Positions 26,218 through 35,214 of a stretch of 64,000 nt of DNA are shown here, piece by piece. A program made the translations under genes and the position numbers. The stretch is from Gammaproteobacteria bacterium (lineage in GTDB: Bacteria; Pseudomonadota; Gammaproteobacteria; HK1): the NCBI GenBank assembly GCA_012103455.1, contig WLWT01000002.1, positions 496,001-560,000 on the forward strand, written 5' to 3'. Every line of letters begins with the position of its first letter. Position 1 is the first letter of the stretch. The notes beneath the pieces are model-generated. The model saw nothing but the letters and a program-made list of their open reading frames with translations. It was not told the origin of the DNA and did not search any database.

Positions 26218-27282
26218 TCAGATCGAGTGATGATCGTCCTGTGCGCGTTGCCGAAGCTCGGTTCGTACCCGCATCAGGAGGTGCCCCAGCCGGTTTTTTC
26301 CGGTGCCGCTGCCACCGTCCCCCCAATAGTCGTCGTTCCTCGTGTGTTCGACGAGGCGCCGATCGCCCGAGCCCAACAACCGCTCGCGCAAATCCGGGTG
26401 CTGCTCGAATTTCGCCCTCAGCCCCTCGATCATCACCGTCTCCTTGACGCTCCCCCAGTCTTCGCGGCAATGCTCCTGCGTGAGGTCAGTTGCTGTGGCC
26501 TTGGCCAGCATCGGTGTTTGGCAGCGGCGGATCGCCTCCTCGTGCGGCGTGCCGACAAACTTCTGTGCTTGGTAGAAGTGCTCGACCGTCGGCCAGATCC
26601 GGCCTCGCTGGAAGACCGCGTGCCGTGAGAAGTTGGACAGCTCCCCCCACGGTTGATCGGAGTGATGGAAGCGAATCGCGCCGTTCAGCCGATCGCCGGG
26701 CTCGAGCGAGAGCTGGTGCCCAAGCTTGGCCTTCTTGGTCTTTAGGTAGTCCGCGTTCTCTGGTCGAACCGTCGGGTGCGTGTTCACCATCGTGACCGTC
26801 ACGCCGTGCTGCTGCAGGTATCGGACCTTTAGTGGGTTGTTGGAGATCAGGCGAACGGTCGAGAGGTCGAGGCGGCGAAGCAGCTGCACCGCCGCGTCGT
26901 AGGTCCGCGTGTCCTGCTCCAGGCCGAGGGCCTCGAAAGCTTCGGCCGTGTCGAGTCCTTCTCGCTGCATCCGGTGGAGCGCCCGAATCTTCTTGGAGAG
27001 CCCTTGCCCTCTGCCTTCCTGATGAAGATGGATGATCAAGCCGCGACCTTCCGTCGCGATCAGCTTCATCGCCGCCCGCAGTTGGTCTGCGCAGTCACAG
27101 TCGATCGCGCCGAATACCTCCGACGCGAGGCAGGACGAGTGCACGCGCAAGAGCGGCTCGGGCCCTTGGTCCTCGAGATCGCCCAGGCAAACCACGCGGA
27201 CGTGTTCGTCGCCGGAGTCGTACATTCGAAACTCACCCATTGATGTGGGGAGGGCGCACCAGCTCGCCGGCACCGGGTTCAT
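26218..27282 (-). CDS. GTP cyclohydrolase II fused to NADAR (COG3236) domain
   Basis: This 354-aa protein has two domains. The N-terminal ~200 residues are RibA-like: zinc ligands in HSSCLASEVFGAIDCDCADQ, catalytic HLHQEGRGQGLSKK and RLISNNPLK, catalysing GTP to a diaminopyrimidinone ribosyl phosphate. The C-terminal ~150 residues are NADAR/YbiA-like (ELSNFSRHAVFQRGRIWPT, VEHFYQAQKF), a domain shown in RibA-COG3236 fusions and ToxM to be an N-glycosidase acting on early riboflavin-pathway intermediates. The fusion should convert GTP to a free pyrimidine plus ribose phosphate. ATG 27282 overlaps the DUF1152 TGA (ATGA). No RibB half and no other riboflavin gene is nearby, so a special-metabolite role is more likely than vitamin synthesis. 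Intact. Confidence 0.85.
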   Translation of the reverse strand: MNPVPASWCALPTSMGEFRMYDSGDEHVRVVCLGDLEDQGPEPLLRVHSSCLASEVFGAIDCDCADQLRAAMKLIATEGRGLIIHLHQEGRGQGLSKKIRALHRMQREGLDTAEAFEALGLEQDTRTYDAAVQLLRRLDLSTVRLISNNPLKVRYLQQHGVTVTMVNTHPTVRPENADYLKTKKAKLGHQLSLEPGDRLNGAIRFHHSDQPWGELSNFSRHAVFQRGRIWPTVEHFYQAQKFVGTPHEEAIRRCQTPMLAKATATDLTQEHCREDWGSVKETVMIEGLRAKFEQHPDLRERLLGSGDRRLVEHTRNDDYWGDGGSGTGKNRLGHLLMRVRTELRQRAQDDHHSI

Positions 27283-28218
27283 CGATCCACCTCGCTCAGG
27301 AGCACGCGCGCTTCGCGCAGCACTCGTTTGTCCATCAGCTTCAACTCTCTTCGACGGGAAAACAGGACGGGATCGGGCTGGTTTCCCGGCGCGTCGAACG
27401 GGAACTCGTTGCGAACGGCCAGGGCGCTGATCGAGGGGACTTTGAACCCGTACCCCCAGCAAGGATCGCCGCTGGTCCAGCTCGACCGGGTCCCGTGCCA
27501 CCGCCCCGGCCGCTCGAGCTCACGATGGAGCGAGTTGCGCAAGGCATCGTCCCAGAAGGCATCGTCCACAGTGGTTTTTGCGACCGGCTTCCACCCAGCG
27601 AGCGGCACGTCGCGGAACTCTGCCGGCTCGGCGCCCCGTAGTAGCCCCCATCTGCTCCTAGCCCCATCGCGATCAGCAGCAAGGGACGAACCGATGACCA
27701 GCCCGCACGGAACCCCGCGATGACCGCGCGATCGAACTCGTCGCCGCCATGAGTGAGGACGTCAGCGCCGCCGTCCATTCCAACGCCGTCCACTCCAACG
27801 GCGAAGCCGTAGTACGGGGCGTTCCCGCCGCGCCGTCCGGCAAGCGAGGCAGGCCCTCGGCCATGCGCAGCGCACACGTACCGCGAGCCGTGGTCCACGC
27901 CAAAGACGACGAGAGGCTCAACCCCCTGCCGCGCCGGCGGCCGGCAGGGATGCTCGCGTGATGTCGCAGGACGGACCCGGCATCGAGATCATCCTCGGAC
28001 TCCGGAGCCTGGAACGTGCCCGCATCCGAGAGTAGCCCCTTGCCGGAGAGGCCCCCGCAGTTCAGTGGCTGAGCCAGATCCACGCGGGAACATCCCTGGC
28101 GGATAAGGCCCGCCGCGATCGTCTGCGCGAGGATGATGTCCGCGGAGCCGCCTGCGGCGCAGACGATCCCCCGCCTGCGGCGGGGTTCGATCGGCTCGAG
28201 TATTTGCCGGACGATCAT
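27279..28218 (-). pseudogene. DUF1152-family protein, two frameshifts
   Basis: ATG 28218 overlaps the TGA of the GT-kinase fusion. Frame 1 gives RRRRGIVCAAGGSADIILAQ and DLAQPLNCGGLSGKG; frame 2 PLVVFGVDHGSRYVCAA, DVLTHGGDEFDRAVIAGFRA and LLLIAMGLGADGG; frame 3 GWKPVAKTTVDDAFWDDALR and SRRRELKLMDKRVLREARVL. Joined, they make one DUF1152 protein of about 310 aa with indels near 27930 and 27640 (a GGGG run). DUF1152 proteins are uncharacterised, with a GGG-D nucleotide-binding-like start and a conserved D-x-GGD region. A 15-bp duplication lies at 27769-27798. Either a decaying gene or sequencing errors in G-runs. It couples to RibA-NADAR by an ATGA overlap. Confidence 0.7.
27769..27798. repeat. 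15-bp tandem duplication
   Basis: GCCGTCCATTCCAAC / GCCGTCCACTCCAAC stand side by side inside the DUF1152 gene. Confidence 0.85.
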
Positions 28219-31200
28219 CCCCGTAGTCCTCTTGCCATGGCCGTTGCGCCAGCCCCCAACTGGGCTTGGATGAAGTCGATATCGACGGTCGCGACCGCGT
28301 AGTCGTCGGCGACAGCGCGCAACGAGACGAGGAAGTCCCGGACTGCGCCGCTTGCGTGAGAACCCACACCGGAGCGGATGCGGTCGAAGCTCTGCGGGGT
28401 GAACCACTCGTCGAGATAGCGGACCAGGTCCCGCAACTCCCCGAGACTCGCCAGACGCCGAATCGACTCCCGGAGGCCGGCAATGCGGTAGAAGCTCTGT
28501 TCCAGCATTCGCCACCGCCGGTCGAGGTGAAGGTCGGCCAGGCGGCAGACCTCGTCCGACTCTGCGGGCGAGAAGTCCAACTCGTGGTGAGGTCGCGTGT
28601 GCAGGAACTCCGTCAACCCGGCGTAGAGTGTCGAGCCGACGATTTCACCCTGCACCTTCTCGACATTGAGGCTCGGAGTTGCGTTCACCCTGCCGACGTG
28701 GTGGATCGGGAACCCCACCGCCTGGATGCTCATGCGGCGGTAGTGATGATTGAAGATCGCCCAGACCATGTCGGAGCGCCTCGCCTCGCGGCCCCGTACA
28801 CACGTGATCGTGTTGGGGGTCTGGCTTAGCGAGCGGTGGTTGAGGATGAACGTGCAGCCTCCCCGGTTCACCGAGTTCTTCGCCGATGCTAGCGGGTCCG
28901 ACGGCGGGGTCGCGATGATCGGCCGCGTGAGCGGAGCCCCGTTCAGGAGGCCTACGGCCCCGTTCAACAAGCGGGAGTAGGCTTCCCTGACCGTCTCACA
29001 AGGAACAGCGGGCTCCAGCCAGTGGGGCATCTCGAGGTGCCCCGTGTGCTTGCGGGAGAGGTCGTAGTAGTAGTCCGGATACCGGGCGCGCAGGGCTGCG
29101 TTCTCGGCCGTCCGGTCGGGCAGGACCGCGTCGTCAGGCAGGCTCCGCAGCCAGTGGAGGTTGTGTAGAAGATCCACGAGATGGACCCGGAGCCCGTTCA
29201 GAGGCGGGTTGGGCGACGAACCCTCGTAGGCTCCGATGAGCACGTCGGTACCCTGCTCGCGGAAGACGGGAAGCCACGGCAGGTAGGCACGAGCGCGTGC
29301 ATCTACCCGCATGTCGTCGTCCAGGACCCACCCGAAGGCGCTGGGGTCGGCGGCCAACAGCGCGCCTAGGTAGCGCTGCAGCATCGTTCTTGCCCGGGCG
29401 ATGCCCACTTGTCCCCGCGGCCGGTTCCGCAGAGCCGAACCGAAGCTACCTGTAACCGCGTCTAGGCGCTGCTGTGCTTGGTCCACTACAGCGACCAAAA
29501 GACCCGCTTTCCGAGCCCCTAGAACCACGGCGTCGAGCGCGGCTGTCGGGCTGCCATTGTCCAGGACTAGAGCCGCCAGTTCCGAGATGTCGCCGCCCCG
29601 AAGCGACGCGAGGCCATGCAGGAGCGGCTTGAGCATCGCCGGATCCGACGAGATGACCCCCACGTACAACCGTAGCGGCTGCCGTGGCGGCGCCTTTGCG
29701 ATGGCCATGGACGCGGCGCGCGCGTTGAGGTGGCGTCCCGCCGCTCCATCGAGCTGCTTTCGGAAGCTCGCGTATCCAGCCATCTCCGGCAACCGCGGGT
29801 CGCTCAGCACGCGGCGCATGAGTGACTGAAGGTGCGGGTGCGCCGCATGCTTGCAGGCCAGGAACGCTCTGCGCGCCATGTGCTCGAAGCCTAGAGGCGT
29901 CCAGGGCCGTATGTCCGATCCGTAGTCGATCAGCTTCACACCCGATGGCGCAACAACCAGGTTCTTCGGGTGAACATTGTTGCAGACAATGCCCACGGAG
30001 CTGCAGGCGTCCAGAAGACGGATGAGGCCGGCCTCGTGGCCGCCCTGGTATGGCGAACTCGCCTCGTAGTCGTAGGTGAGGACCACCCACGGTCCGTCTT
30101 CCAACACCTCTCGCAGCGCATAGAGCCCCGGCTTGTCGGCCCAGCGGCCGATTTGCCCCCTAAGGAACTCGAGTTGGGACTGCGGCATCCGGGTCTTCCA
30201 GTAGTCGATACACTTGTAGACCGTTCGCTCGTCGGTGAAGACGATCGCCTCGGAGCCGCACCCCAAGAGCCGAACGCGCTCGAGCGAGAACCTGCGTCTG
30301 AGCCGATGTCCGGCTGTGGCCACACGCTCGCACTGCAACCACCGATCGAGTGCGGCGACTGCGGTGGCGGCCACATTGTTCGTTATCGGCTTGACGGCGT
30401 CTTCTCGCCTCGCGCGGAGCCAGCGAAGAACGTCCGCGGCCCGGCGTCCGCGGGGGGCCGCACCTCGCGCGCCCTGCGCAATCCAGACCTCAGCCCCGGT
30501 TCGCGAGGCGGCGACTCGACCGCAGTAGGCGCGCAGTGTCTCGCGGCGGCGCTCGCAGACCGATTGGTCGAGCTTCGATGCGGTGTAACGGAACAGCCCC
30601 CTCTTGGCGTCCTCGTCCTGTTGTTCAAGCGAGACCCGGAAACAGCCAGCCCCCGAGTCGCGCAGCATCACGGTAGCCTGTTCGAGCAACGCTGGCGCTT
30701 CACTTCGCCGCCCCTGCTCGATCAACACGACGTCAGGACCCACAAGGGTCTTGTCCTGCCATCCGGCCAGCTCGCGCACCGCCTGCAGCAGATCGCCGGG
30801 ACGCGCGCTGTCGGCGACCAGCCCTAGAACCAGTGCTTTCTTCGGTACGTCGGTGCGCATTAAAGCCACTGCAGCGTCGCGTGCCGGGCGCCAATCGAAG
30901 AGCGTCTGGGCCCGGTCCGAGAATGCTGCTCGCTGATTTGGGGTCATGCGTCCGGCGTACTTCCGCCAGAACGCCGCCAGACCGTCGATCTTGGCCTGTG
31001 AGCCCCGGGTGCCCAGGCGCGGCCGATTCGGATCCGCAAAGTGGTCGCACAAAGCGACCGGGAGCCGGCCGTAGCGCACCGAGCCCAAGTCCGCGATGCG
31101 GATGCACAGATCCCGGTCGGTCGTGCTGCGAAGCGCCTCGTCGAATCCGCCCGCGGCCAGCAAGACCGACAAGCGGACGAACAGGTTCGGCCCCTGAATC

Positions 31201-31697
31201 CCGTGATTGCCCGTCAGGAAGTCTTCTGCACGCAACTGCGCCGGCCCCTCGCTGAGCACCGGCTGCCCGCCAACCGACTCGAACCGGCGCAGATCGGCCG
31301 CGACCATATCGAGCGGCCCGTCGCAAACAGCCGCGTAACAACGCTCGAGGTACCCGGGAGACCAGGCGTCATCGTCGTCCAGGATCGCGACGAACACCTC
31401 GCTGGGGTCCTCGACCCTACCCACCAGGAAGTCCAAGGCGGTATTCCAGGCGCCACTTGCGCCCTTCGTCCGTTCGTTCTCGAGGTACGAAATCTCGCAG
31501 CCAGGAAGCACCTGGGACCCGACAAGCTTAGCGTTGTTGGGCCTTACTTCGGGGGCAGAGTCATCGACGACAAGCAGGCGCTCAGGAGGGCGAGTCTGTG
31601 CGACTACCGATGGCAGCGACCGCTGCGCCAGCATTTGCAAGCGGTCGCACGTAGCGATGACTACGGCGAACCCCGGCCGTGGTTTTTGTGCGCTCAT
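28215..31697 (-). CDS. three-module glycosyltransferase - kinase-like - glycosyltransferase-like protein
   Basis: A single 1160-aa frame. Residues about 10-260 are a GT-A family 2 glycosyltransferase (FAVVIATCDRLQMLAQ, DDSAPE, and VFVAILDDDDAW with the metal-binding acidic cluster). Residues about 470-680 look like a eukaryotic-type/LPS-type kinase: glycine loop LLGCGSEAIVF, Lys in TVYKCIDYWK, catalytic-loop NNVHPKNLVV and metal-binding LIDYGSDI. Residues about 690-1000 resemble another GT-A domain (VGVISSDPAMLKPLLHGL, LDNGSP, FGWVLDDDMRVD), with a helical tail. ATG 31697 follows GAGGAGGAGC. It heads the coupled operon and would glycosylate and phosphorylate the pathway product, or build a phosphosugar. 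Upstream DNA is cut by IS91 remnants within 60 bp, so its native promoter may be lost. Confidence 0.75.
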   Translation of the reverse strand: MSAQKPRPGFAVVIATCDRLQMLAQRSLPSVVAQTRPPERLLVVDDSAPEVRPNNAKLVGSQVLPGCEISYLENERTKGASGAWNTALDFLVGRVEDPSEVFVAILDDDDAWSPGYLERCYAAVCDGPLDMVAADLRRFESVGGQPVLSEGPAQLRAEDFLTGNHGIQGPNLFVRLSVLLAAGGFDEALRSTTDRDLCIRIADLGSVRYGRLPVALCDHFADPNRPRLGTRGSQAKIDGLAAFWRKYAGRMTPNQRAAFSDRAQTLFDWRPARDAAVALMRTDVPKKALVLGLVADSARPGDLLQAVRELAGWQDKTLVGPDVVLIEQGRRSEAPALLEQATVMLRDSGAGCFRVSLEQQDEDAKRGLFRYTASKLDQSVCERRRETLRAYCGRVAASRTGAEVWIAQGARGAAPRGRRAADVLRWLRARREDAVKPITNNVAATAVAALDRWLQCERVATAGHRLRRRFSLERVRLLGCGSEAIVFTDERTVYKCIDYWKTRMPQSQLEFLRGQIGRWADKPGLYALREVLEDGPWVVLTYDYEASSPYQGGHEAGLIRLLDACSSVGIVCNNVHPKNLVVAPSGVKLIDYGSDIRPWTPLGFEHMARRAFLACKHAAHPHLQSLMRRVLSDPRLPEMAGYASFRKQLDGAAGRHLNARAASMAIAKAPPRQPLRLYVGVISSDPAMLKPLLHGLASLRGGDISELAALVLDNGSPTAALDAVVLGARKAGLLVAVVDQAQQRLDAVTGSFGSALRNRPRGQVGIARARTMLQRYLGALLAADPSAFGWVLDDDMRVDARARAYLPWLPVFREQGTDVLIGAYEGSSPNPPLNGLRVHLVDLLHNLHWLRSLPDDAVLPDRTAENAALRARYPDYYYDLSRKHTGHLEMPHWLEPAVPCETVREAYSRLLNGAVGLLNGAPLTRPIIATPPSDPLASAKNSVNRGGCTFILNHRSLSQTPNTITCVRGREARRSDMVWAIFNHHYRRMSIQAVGFPIHHVGRVNATPSLNVEKVQGEIVGSTLYAGLTEFLHTRPHHELDFSPAESDEVCRLADLHLDRRWRMLEQSFYRIAGLRESIRRLASLGELRDLVRYLDEWFTPQSFDRIRSGVGSHASGAVRDFLVSLRAVADDYAVATVDIDFIQAQLGAGATAMARGLRG

Positions 31698-31748
31698 GCT
31701 CCTCCTCGGACTTAGGCGGCTGACCGCAGCGCGTGCGGCGTCCCTCAA

Positions 31749-33010
31749 CAGTTAGGTGGAACGGGGTACGGGCTAGTGTTGAGTGATTCAGGCGGTGTAC
31801 GGTCAGGATTGTTGCATAGGACCGGCCTATTTTGGTCAGCAATAGGCTGGAAATTCCCAGTATTTGTCACTGGCCATGAGCGTGCTCGCGCCGCTGCTTA
31901 ACAACGCATCGGAACGAAGGACGTGAACAGCGCCACTGGCGCTGGCGCCCGGCTCTAGGGTAACGCCCTGGGTTCGTTGCTTGTGGCTTTGTCGTTGCTT
32001 GTGGCTTTGTCCTTGAAGGGGTCAAGGATTGTGTTGTTCACCGCCCGGTCTTCGAGACTGGCCATCACCTCGACCTTTGCACCGCAGCGCTGCGATGAAA
32101 TCCACAGGCTCGAACATTACCTGGGTTGTACCCTCCCGGTAGGGTGTCTTGAGCGGGTAATGAATCTTTGCGCTGGCGGTCAGGGCCAGGCGCTTTTCCG
32201 ATACCGCCGGCCGCGAACTATATCTGCACAACCGCCCCCGCTTGTCTCGCCGGTGAGGTTCGGCCATGGCCCCCGCAGGCCGGGAAAAACCGGCTACTTG
32301 GGCAGCCTGCGCCGAATCATCGCCGCGCGCACGCGGCGGCACGGTTTGCCAGGTGAAAACCTTGGCGCCCCCTGATGCGGACCCAGCGCAATACGGTAAG
32401 CACGCAATACGGTCAGTCATCGAGTGGCCGAACAGCCGCCGCACCGCACCCGCCTGTCGCTGTGCAAATACCAGGTAGCTGTTGCCGGCGTCCCGCTCAA
32501 GCAATCCTCCCCTCTCAAGGAACCGGGCAAACACGTTGATTCAGGCTATGGGTTGACTTCAGGCTATGGGTTAAACGTAGCAGTTCTTCTTGAGCCGGTG
32601 CCCTCACCCGGTGGCAGCCCATCGCGCCCCGGGTATCTTCGGCATACACACTATCAAGAAACAGCAAGTGGAAATGAACATTGAGGTTCAGAGCACTGCC
32701 AAAGCGTTGAATCAAGGTGACCGCGCCGGTTGGTGCTGCCGCCTTGCGCAATCCAGCCTGTTTGACACGATGGGTGGATAAAAGGCTAGGCAGACAATGC
32801 CCAACAGCTGACCCATCAACTGCGCATCGCTGGCAAACAGAAAACGCAGTTGAAACGGCAAGCTCAACACCCATGGGCGCATGGGTTCGCCTGGTCATAC
32901 CTCTGCCACCAGCAAGCCGCACTCTCGGCCATACGGCGTGCCCCACAGCTTGGGCAAAAGCCTGTACGCCTACAGCTAAAAGCTACCAGCCGCTCATGTT
33001 TGCAAGCCGT
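31749..33010 (-). mobile_element. IS91-family element remnant with degenerate transposase
   Basis: Minus-strand pieces in several frames recreate a Y2/IS91 transposase: CKHERLVAFSCRRTGFCPSC and GARRMAESA (zinc region, about 33005-32930), TGAVTLIQRFGSALNLNVHF with HFHLLFLD (about 32740-32650), FLERGGLLERDAGNSYL, RYSSRPAVSEKRLALTAS and KTPYREGTTQVMFEPVDFI. The C-terminal part abuts the family-B end near 31749. Multiple frameshifts and deletions. Direct duplications occur at 31975-32010 (TCGTTGCTTGTGGCTTTG twice) and 32541-32574. It lies directly upstream of the GT-kinase operon. Confidence 0.85.
31975..32010. repeat. exact 18-bp tandem duplication
   Basis: TCGTTGCTTGTGGCTTTG is repeated twice without mismatch in the IS91 remnant. 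A related TTGCTTGTGG(C/T)TTTGTCC pair occurs in the copy at about 48615-48650, while the copy at 56.95 kb has a single unit. Confidence 0.9.
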
Positions 33011-33393
33011 TGCCGTTCCCCGTTTTCCGTTCCTGATTCTCTCGGACAAAGCGTGACAGCGCCGTGTCAACAATGGTTACCAGACGATCTATTTGCTCCC
33101 GCTGGATACAAAGTGGTGGAGCTAGATAAATATTGCTACTTTCTGCACGGGTGAGAACGCCCAGTTCGGCCAGGATCTCCAACAGACGGTTAATTTCTGG
33201 ACCATCGGGAATGGGTTCTTTAGTTTCTCGGTTTTTCACCCGTTCGACAGCACAGAGCAAGCCGAGTCCCCGCACGTCACCAATTATGGAATGGCGCGGT
33301 ATTAGTTCGCGCAGCTTAGCGAGCAAGATACTCCCTTGCCGGACAGAATTTTCGACCAGATTTTCTTGCTGTAAGATATGCAGATTAGCTAAA
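32994..33393 (-). pseudogene. class III aminotransferase, C-terminal fragment
   Basis: The last ~130 codons of a PLP-dependent class III (omega-type) aminotransferase: ANLHILQQENLVENSVRQG, DVRGLGLLCAVERVKN, IPDGPEINRLLEILAELGVL and a C-terminal LAPPLCIQREQIDRLV. The upstream two thirds, including the PLP lysine, are missing because MITE copy 4 abuts at 33394. The tail runs into IS91 sequence. Inactive remnant. Confidence 0.8.
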
Positions 33394-33683
33394 GGGCACC
33401 TCTAACAATGCACTTTTTCCGCGATTGCGGCGTCAGCTCCGTGCTCCAATCCTCAGGTATCACCTATCACTGCCGTCCCATAAAGCATACTAACCTTTTG
33501 AAATTTTTGGAAAAACTGTTTTCATGTCTCAAACACAATGCCATAGTCAATTTTTATGGAAATCAATAGGTTATACGCTGTGTTTAACTATTTTGCGGGA
33601 TAATGCTGATCATCTATACACTGTGGTTGTGCGCGCAGTGCTTCCTTGCACTCACGAAACAATGACTATTTTTAGAGGTGCCC
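33394..33683 (+). mobile_element. MITE family A, copy 4, with nested element
   Basis: Forward copy from GGGCACCTCTAACAATGC to TTTTTAGAGGTGCCC, interrupted by a 141-bp element at 33468-33608. It forms the junction between an aminotransferase fragment and the PhyH gene. Confidence 0.9.
33468..33608 (+). mobile_element. nested IS4-like MITE, copy 1 (9-bp TSD)
   Basis: Starts CACTGCCGTCCCATAAAG and ends GCGGGATAATGCTG. The flanks ATCACCTAT (33459-33467) and ATCATCTAT (33609-33617) form a 9-bp target duplication with one mismatch. The interior is AT-rich and non-coding and nearly identical to the element at 38634-38775. The right terminus has decayed. Confidence 0.85.
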
Positions 33684-33686
33684 TTA

Positions 33687-34634
33687 TTAGACATTTTTTA
33701 AATTCGCTATGTGGCGTTCCAAAAATGACAAAAGAGGATCGCGCGGATCAGGCGATTGCACGCTCAAATAAGAGTAGCGATGCATTCCTTTGCAAATCAC
33801 CTCCAACCGAGTCTTGAAATCAATCCCGTTTCGCATGTCGATAATCGCATTGTCAACTGGGTCTACGTCGCCGCGTTGACAATACATTGCGTAGCTAATT
33901 CGTGGATGCGGCGCTCGTTTGCTGCTACGGCTCCCCCAGTGAAAAACATATTGATCCCAACAAGATAGAATCCCTGCTTTCGTAGGCAATGCCCGAATGT
34001 CCTCTAGTGCTAATTGATTTGCGTTAGTCTTCAAATCGTGAATTGCCTGGTTGTATTGAGGATCGCGATCTTTGGGCAAGATGTACATACAAGAATTTAA
34101 AGGGGTTGCATCTGTGATGGTTACCCACAAAGTGAGCACGGTAGGCATGCCGTGCGCATCAATGGTGTTAACGTACTCCGCGTCTCGATGTGGTTCGAAC
34201 CCTTTGCCGGCGTCAGTCGGATCGATGTAATAGACCCAGAAGTTGGGAATGAGCTTATACTCGGAACCCAGTATGTGTGTTAGAATTGAGTCGAAGTAAG
34301 AGAAAACCGAATAGAACACATCGTAGACGAGTGAGAACATCACCGGAAATCCATGCCGTCTAACGATTTCTATACACTCCCGCATTTCTTGAAGCATCGA
34401 ATCGGGAATAATCGGTGACGTTTGGAAATACCCCTCCTCGCGTAATTGCATTGCATGGCAAGCAGCTTTTGGATCTGTCGAATCTTGCGAATTCCGCGAT
34501 TCTGCAAGTGAGAGAGTTGAAATAGTTGAGCGTGGGTTGATTCCTCGCCAGTAATTGACGTCTTCAATTTGTTGACGTCTTTGAAGTAGCTCATCTAAGG
34601 GAAGATGTTTTCGCAAAACATTCGATTTTTGCAT
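33687..34634 (-). CDS. phytanoyl-CoA dioxygenase (PhyH) family protein
   Basis: This 315-aa Fe(II)/2-oxoglutarate-dependent oxygenase of the PhyH superfamily has the metal ligands in EPHRDAEY (H-x-D), a distal His in FHWGSRSS and the 2OG-binding Arg in PRISYAMYC. ATG 34634 (QKSNVLRKHLPLDELLQ) begins the conserved-looking region; the frame is open further upstream through intron-like sequence and that part is ignored. The gene is AT-richer than its surroundings. The 3' end lies 3 nt from MITE copy 4 but the stop TAA appears native. PhyH proteins hydroxylate lipids, amino acids or natural products; no pathway partner remains next to it. Confidence 0.75.
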   Translation of the reverse strand: MQKSNVLRKHLPLDELLQRRQQIEDVNYWRGINPRSTISTLSLAESRNSQDSTDPKAACHAMQLREEGYFQTSPIIPDSMLQEMRECIEIVRRHGFPVMFSLVYDVFYSVFSYFDSILTHILGSEYKLIPNFWVYYIDPTDAGKGFEPHRDAEYVNTIDAHGMPTVLTLWVTITDATPLNSCMYILPKDRDPQYNQAIHDLKTNANQLALEDIRALPTKAGILSCWDQYVFHWGSRSSKRAPHPRISYAMYCQRGDVDPVDNAIIDMRNGIDFKTRLEVICKGMHRYSYLSVQSPDPRDPLLSFLERHIANLKNV

Positions 34635-34707
34635 ATTGTAACGCCTAACGATCAAGCTGTGCGGCGCAAACGAAGCGCAGCGTAATTTGCGTCCGGACAA
34701 GCGCCTT

Positions 34708-34824
34708 GTGTACGCCCGGCATGGGCATGAACGGATGGGGTGTAAGTCCCCTGTTGGCAAACCACCGCCAGAGTGTCTTGCTGGAAGTCTGCCCATAGAG
34801 CGCTGCCTTATAATAATGTCCCAT
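34708..34824 (+). mobile_element. group II intron 5'-end fragment
   Basis: GTGTACGCCCGGCATGGGCA followed by ATGAACGGATGGGGTGTAAG and TCCCCTGTTGGC resembles the 5' end and domain I start of bacterial group II introns (GTGCGCCCGGCATGGGCATG... GGGTGCAAGTCCC). It is truncated at the ISKra4 fragment. Confidence 0.5.
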
Positions 34825-35139
34825 CTAAACCAAACCCCCAATTTCGCATGGGTTGATGCGCTCCCAAAATTGCTGCCATCGACCTTGGGTCAGCACTAAC
34901 GCGCGTAAGCTCAATACTGTCTTCAAGCCTTTATCTTTCCCTCTCATACCCGAACGACACAGCCGTTGTTCAATTAACGTCTTACAGGCGGCTTCCGTGA
35001 CACCAGAACCGATTGCAAAGTGCTTCTCACGATTTGGCGCATAGTCCATCATAGACCGATGATGGGTGAAGTATCTGATGGCGTCTTTGACTTTTTCTTT
35101 GCTATCTGCCGTTAGGCGCTTACGGCCCGCTCTTTTCAA
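34825..35139 (-). pseudogene. ISKra4-family transposase, C-terminal fragment
   Basis: About 104 residues: FTHHRSMMDYAPNREKHFA, IGSGVTEAACKTLIEQRLC, RSGMRGKDKGLKTVLSLRAL and GRWQQFWERI are the conserved C-terminal catalytic region of ISKra4 transposases. The N-terminal part is replaced by half of MITE copy 5. Inactive. Confidence 0.85.
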
Positions 35140-35214
35140 GGGCGCCTCTAAAAATAGTCATTGTTTCGTGAGTGCAAGGAAGCACCGCGCGCGCAACCGC
35201 AGTGTATAGGTCAT
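35140..35214 (-). mobile_element. MITE family A, copy 5 (half)
   Basis: Reverse-orientation half copy, GGGCGCCTCTAAAAATAG to ...GTGTATAGGTCAT, cut at the same internal site used in copies 4 and 6 by an element beginning CACTGCTGTCCCATAAA. The distal half is not found next to it. Confidence 0.88.

Noticed and set aside
27283..27501. RibA-NADAR starting at 27501
   Set aside because: The extension is antisense-like Arg-rich sequence inside DUF1152; ATG 27282 gives the family start and an ATGA overlap.
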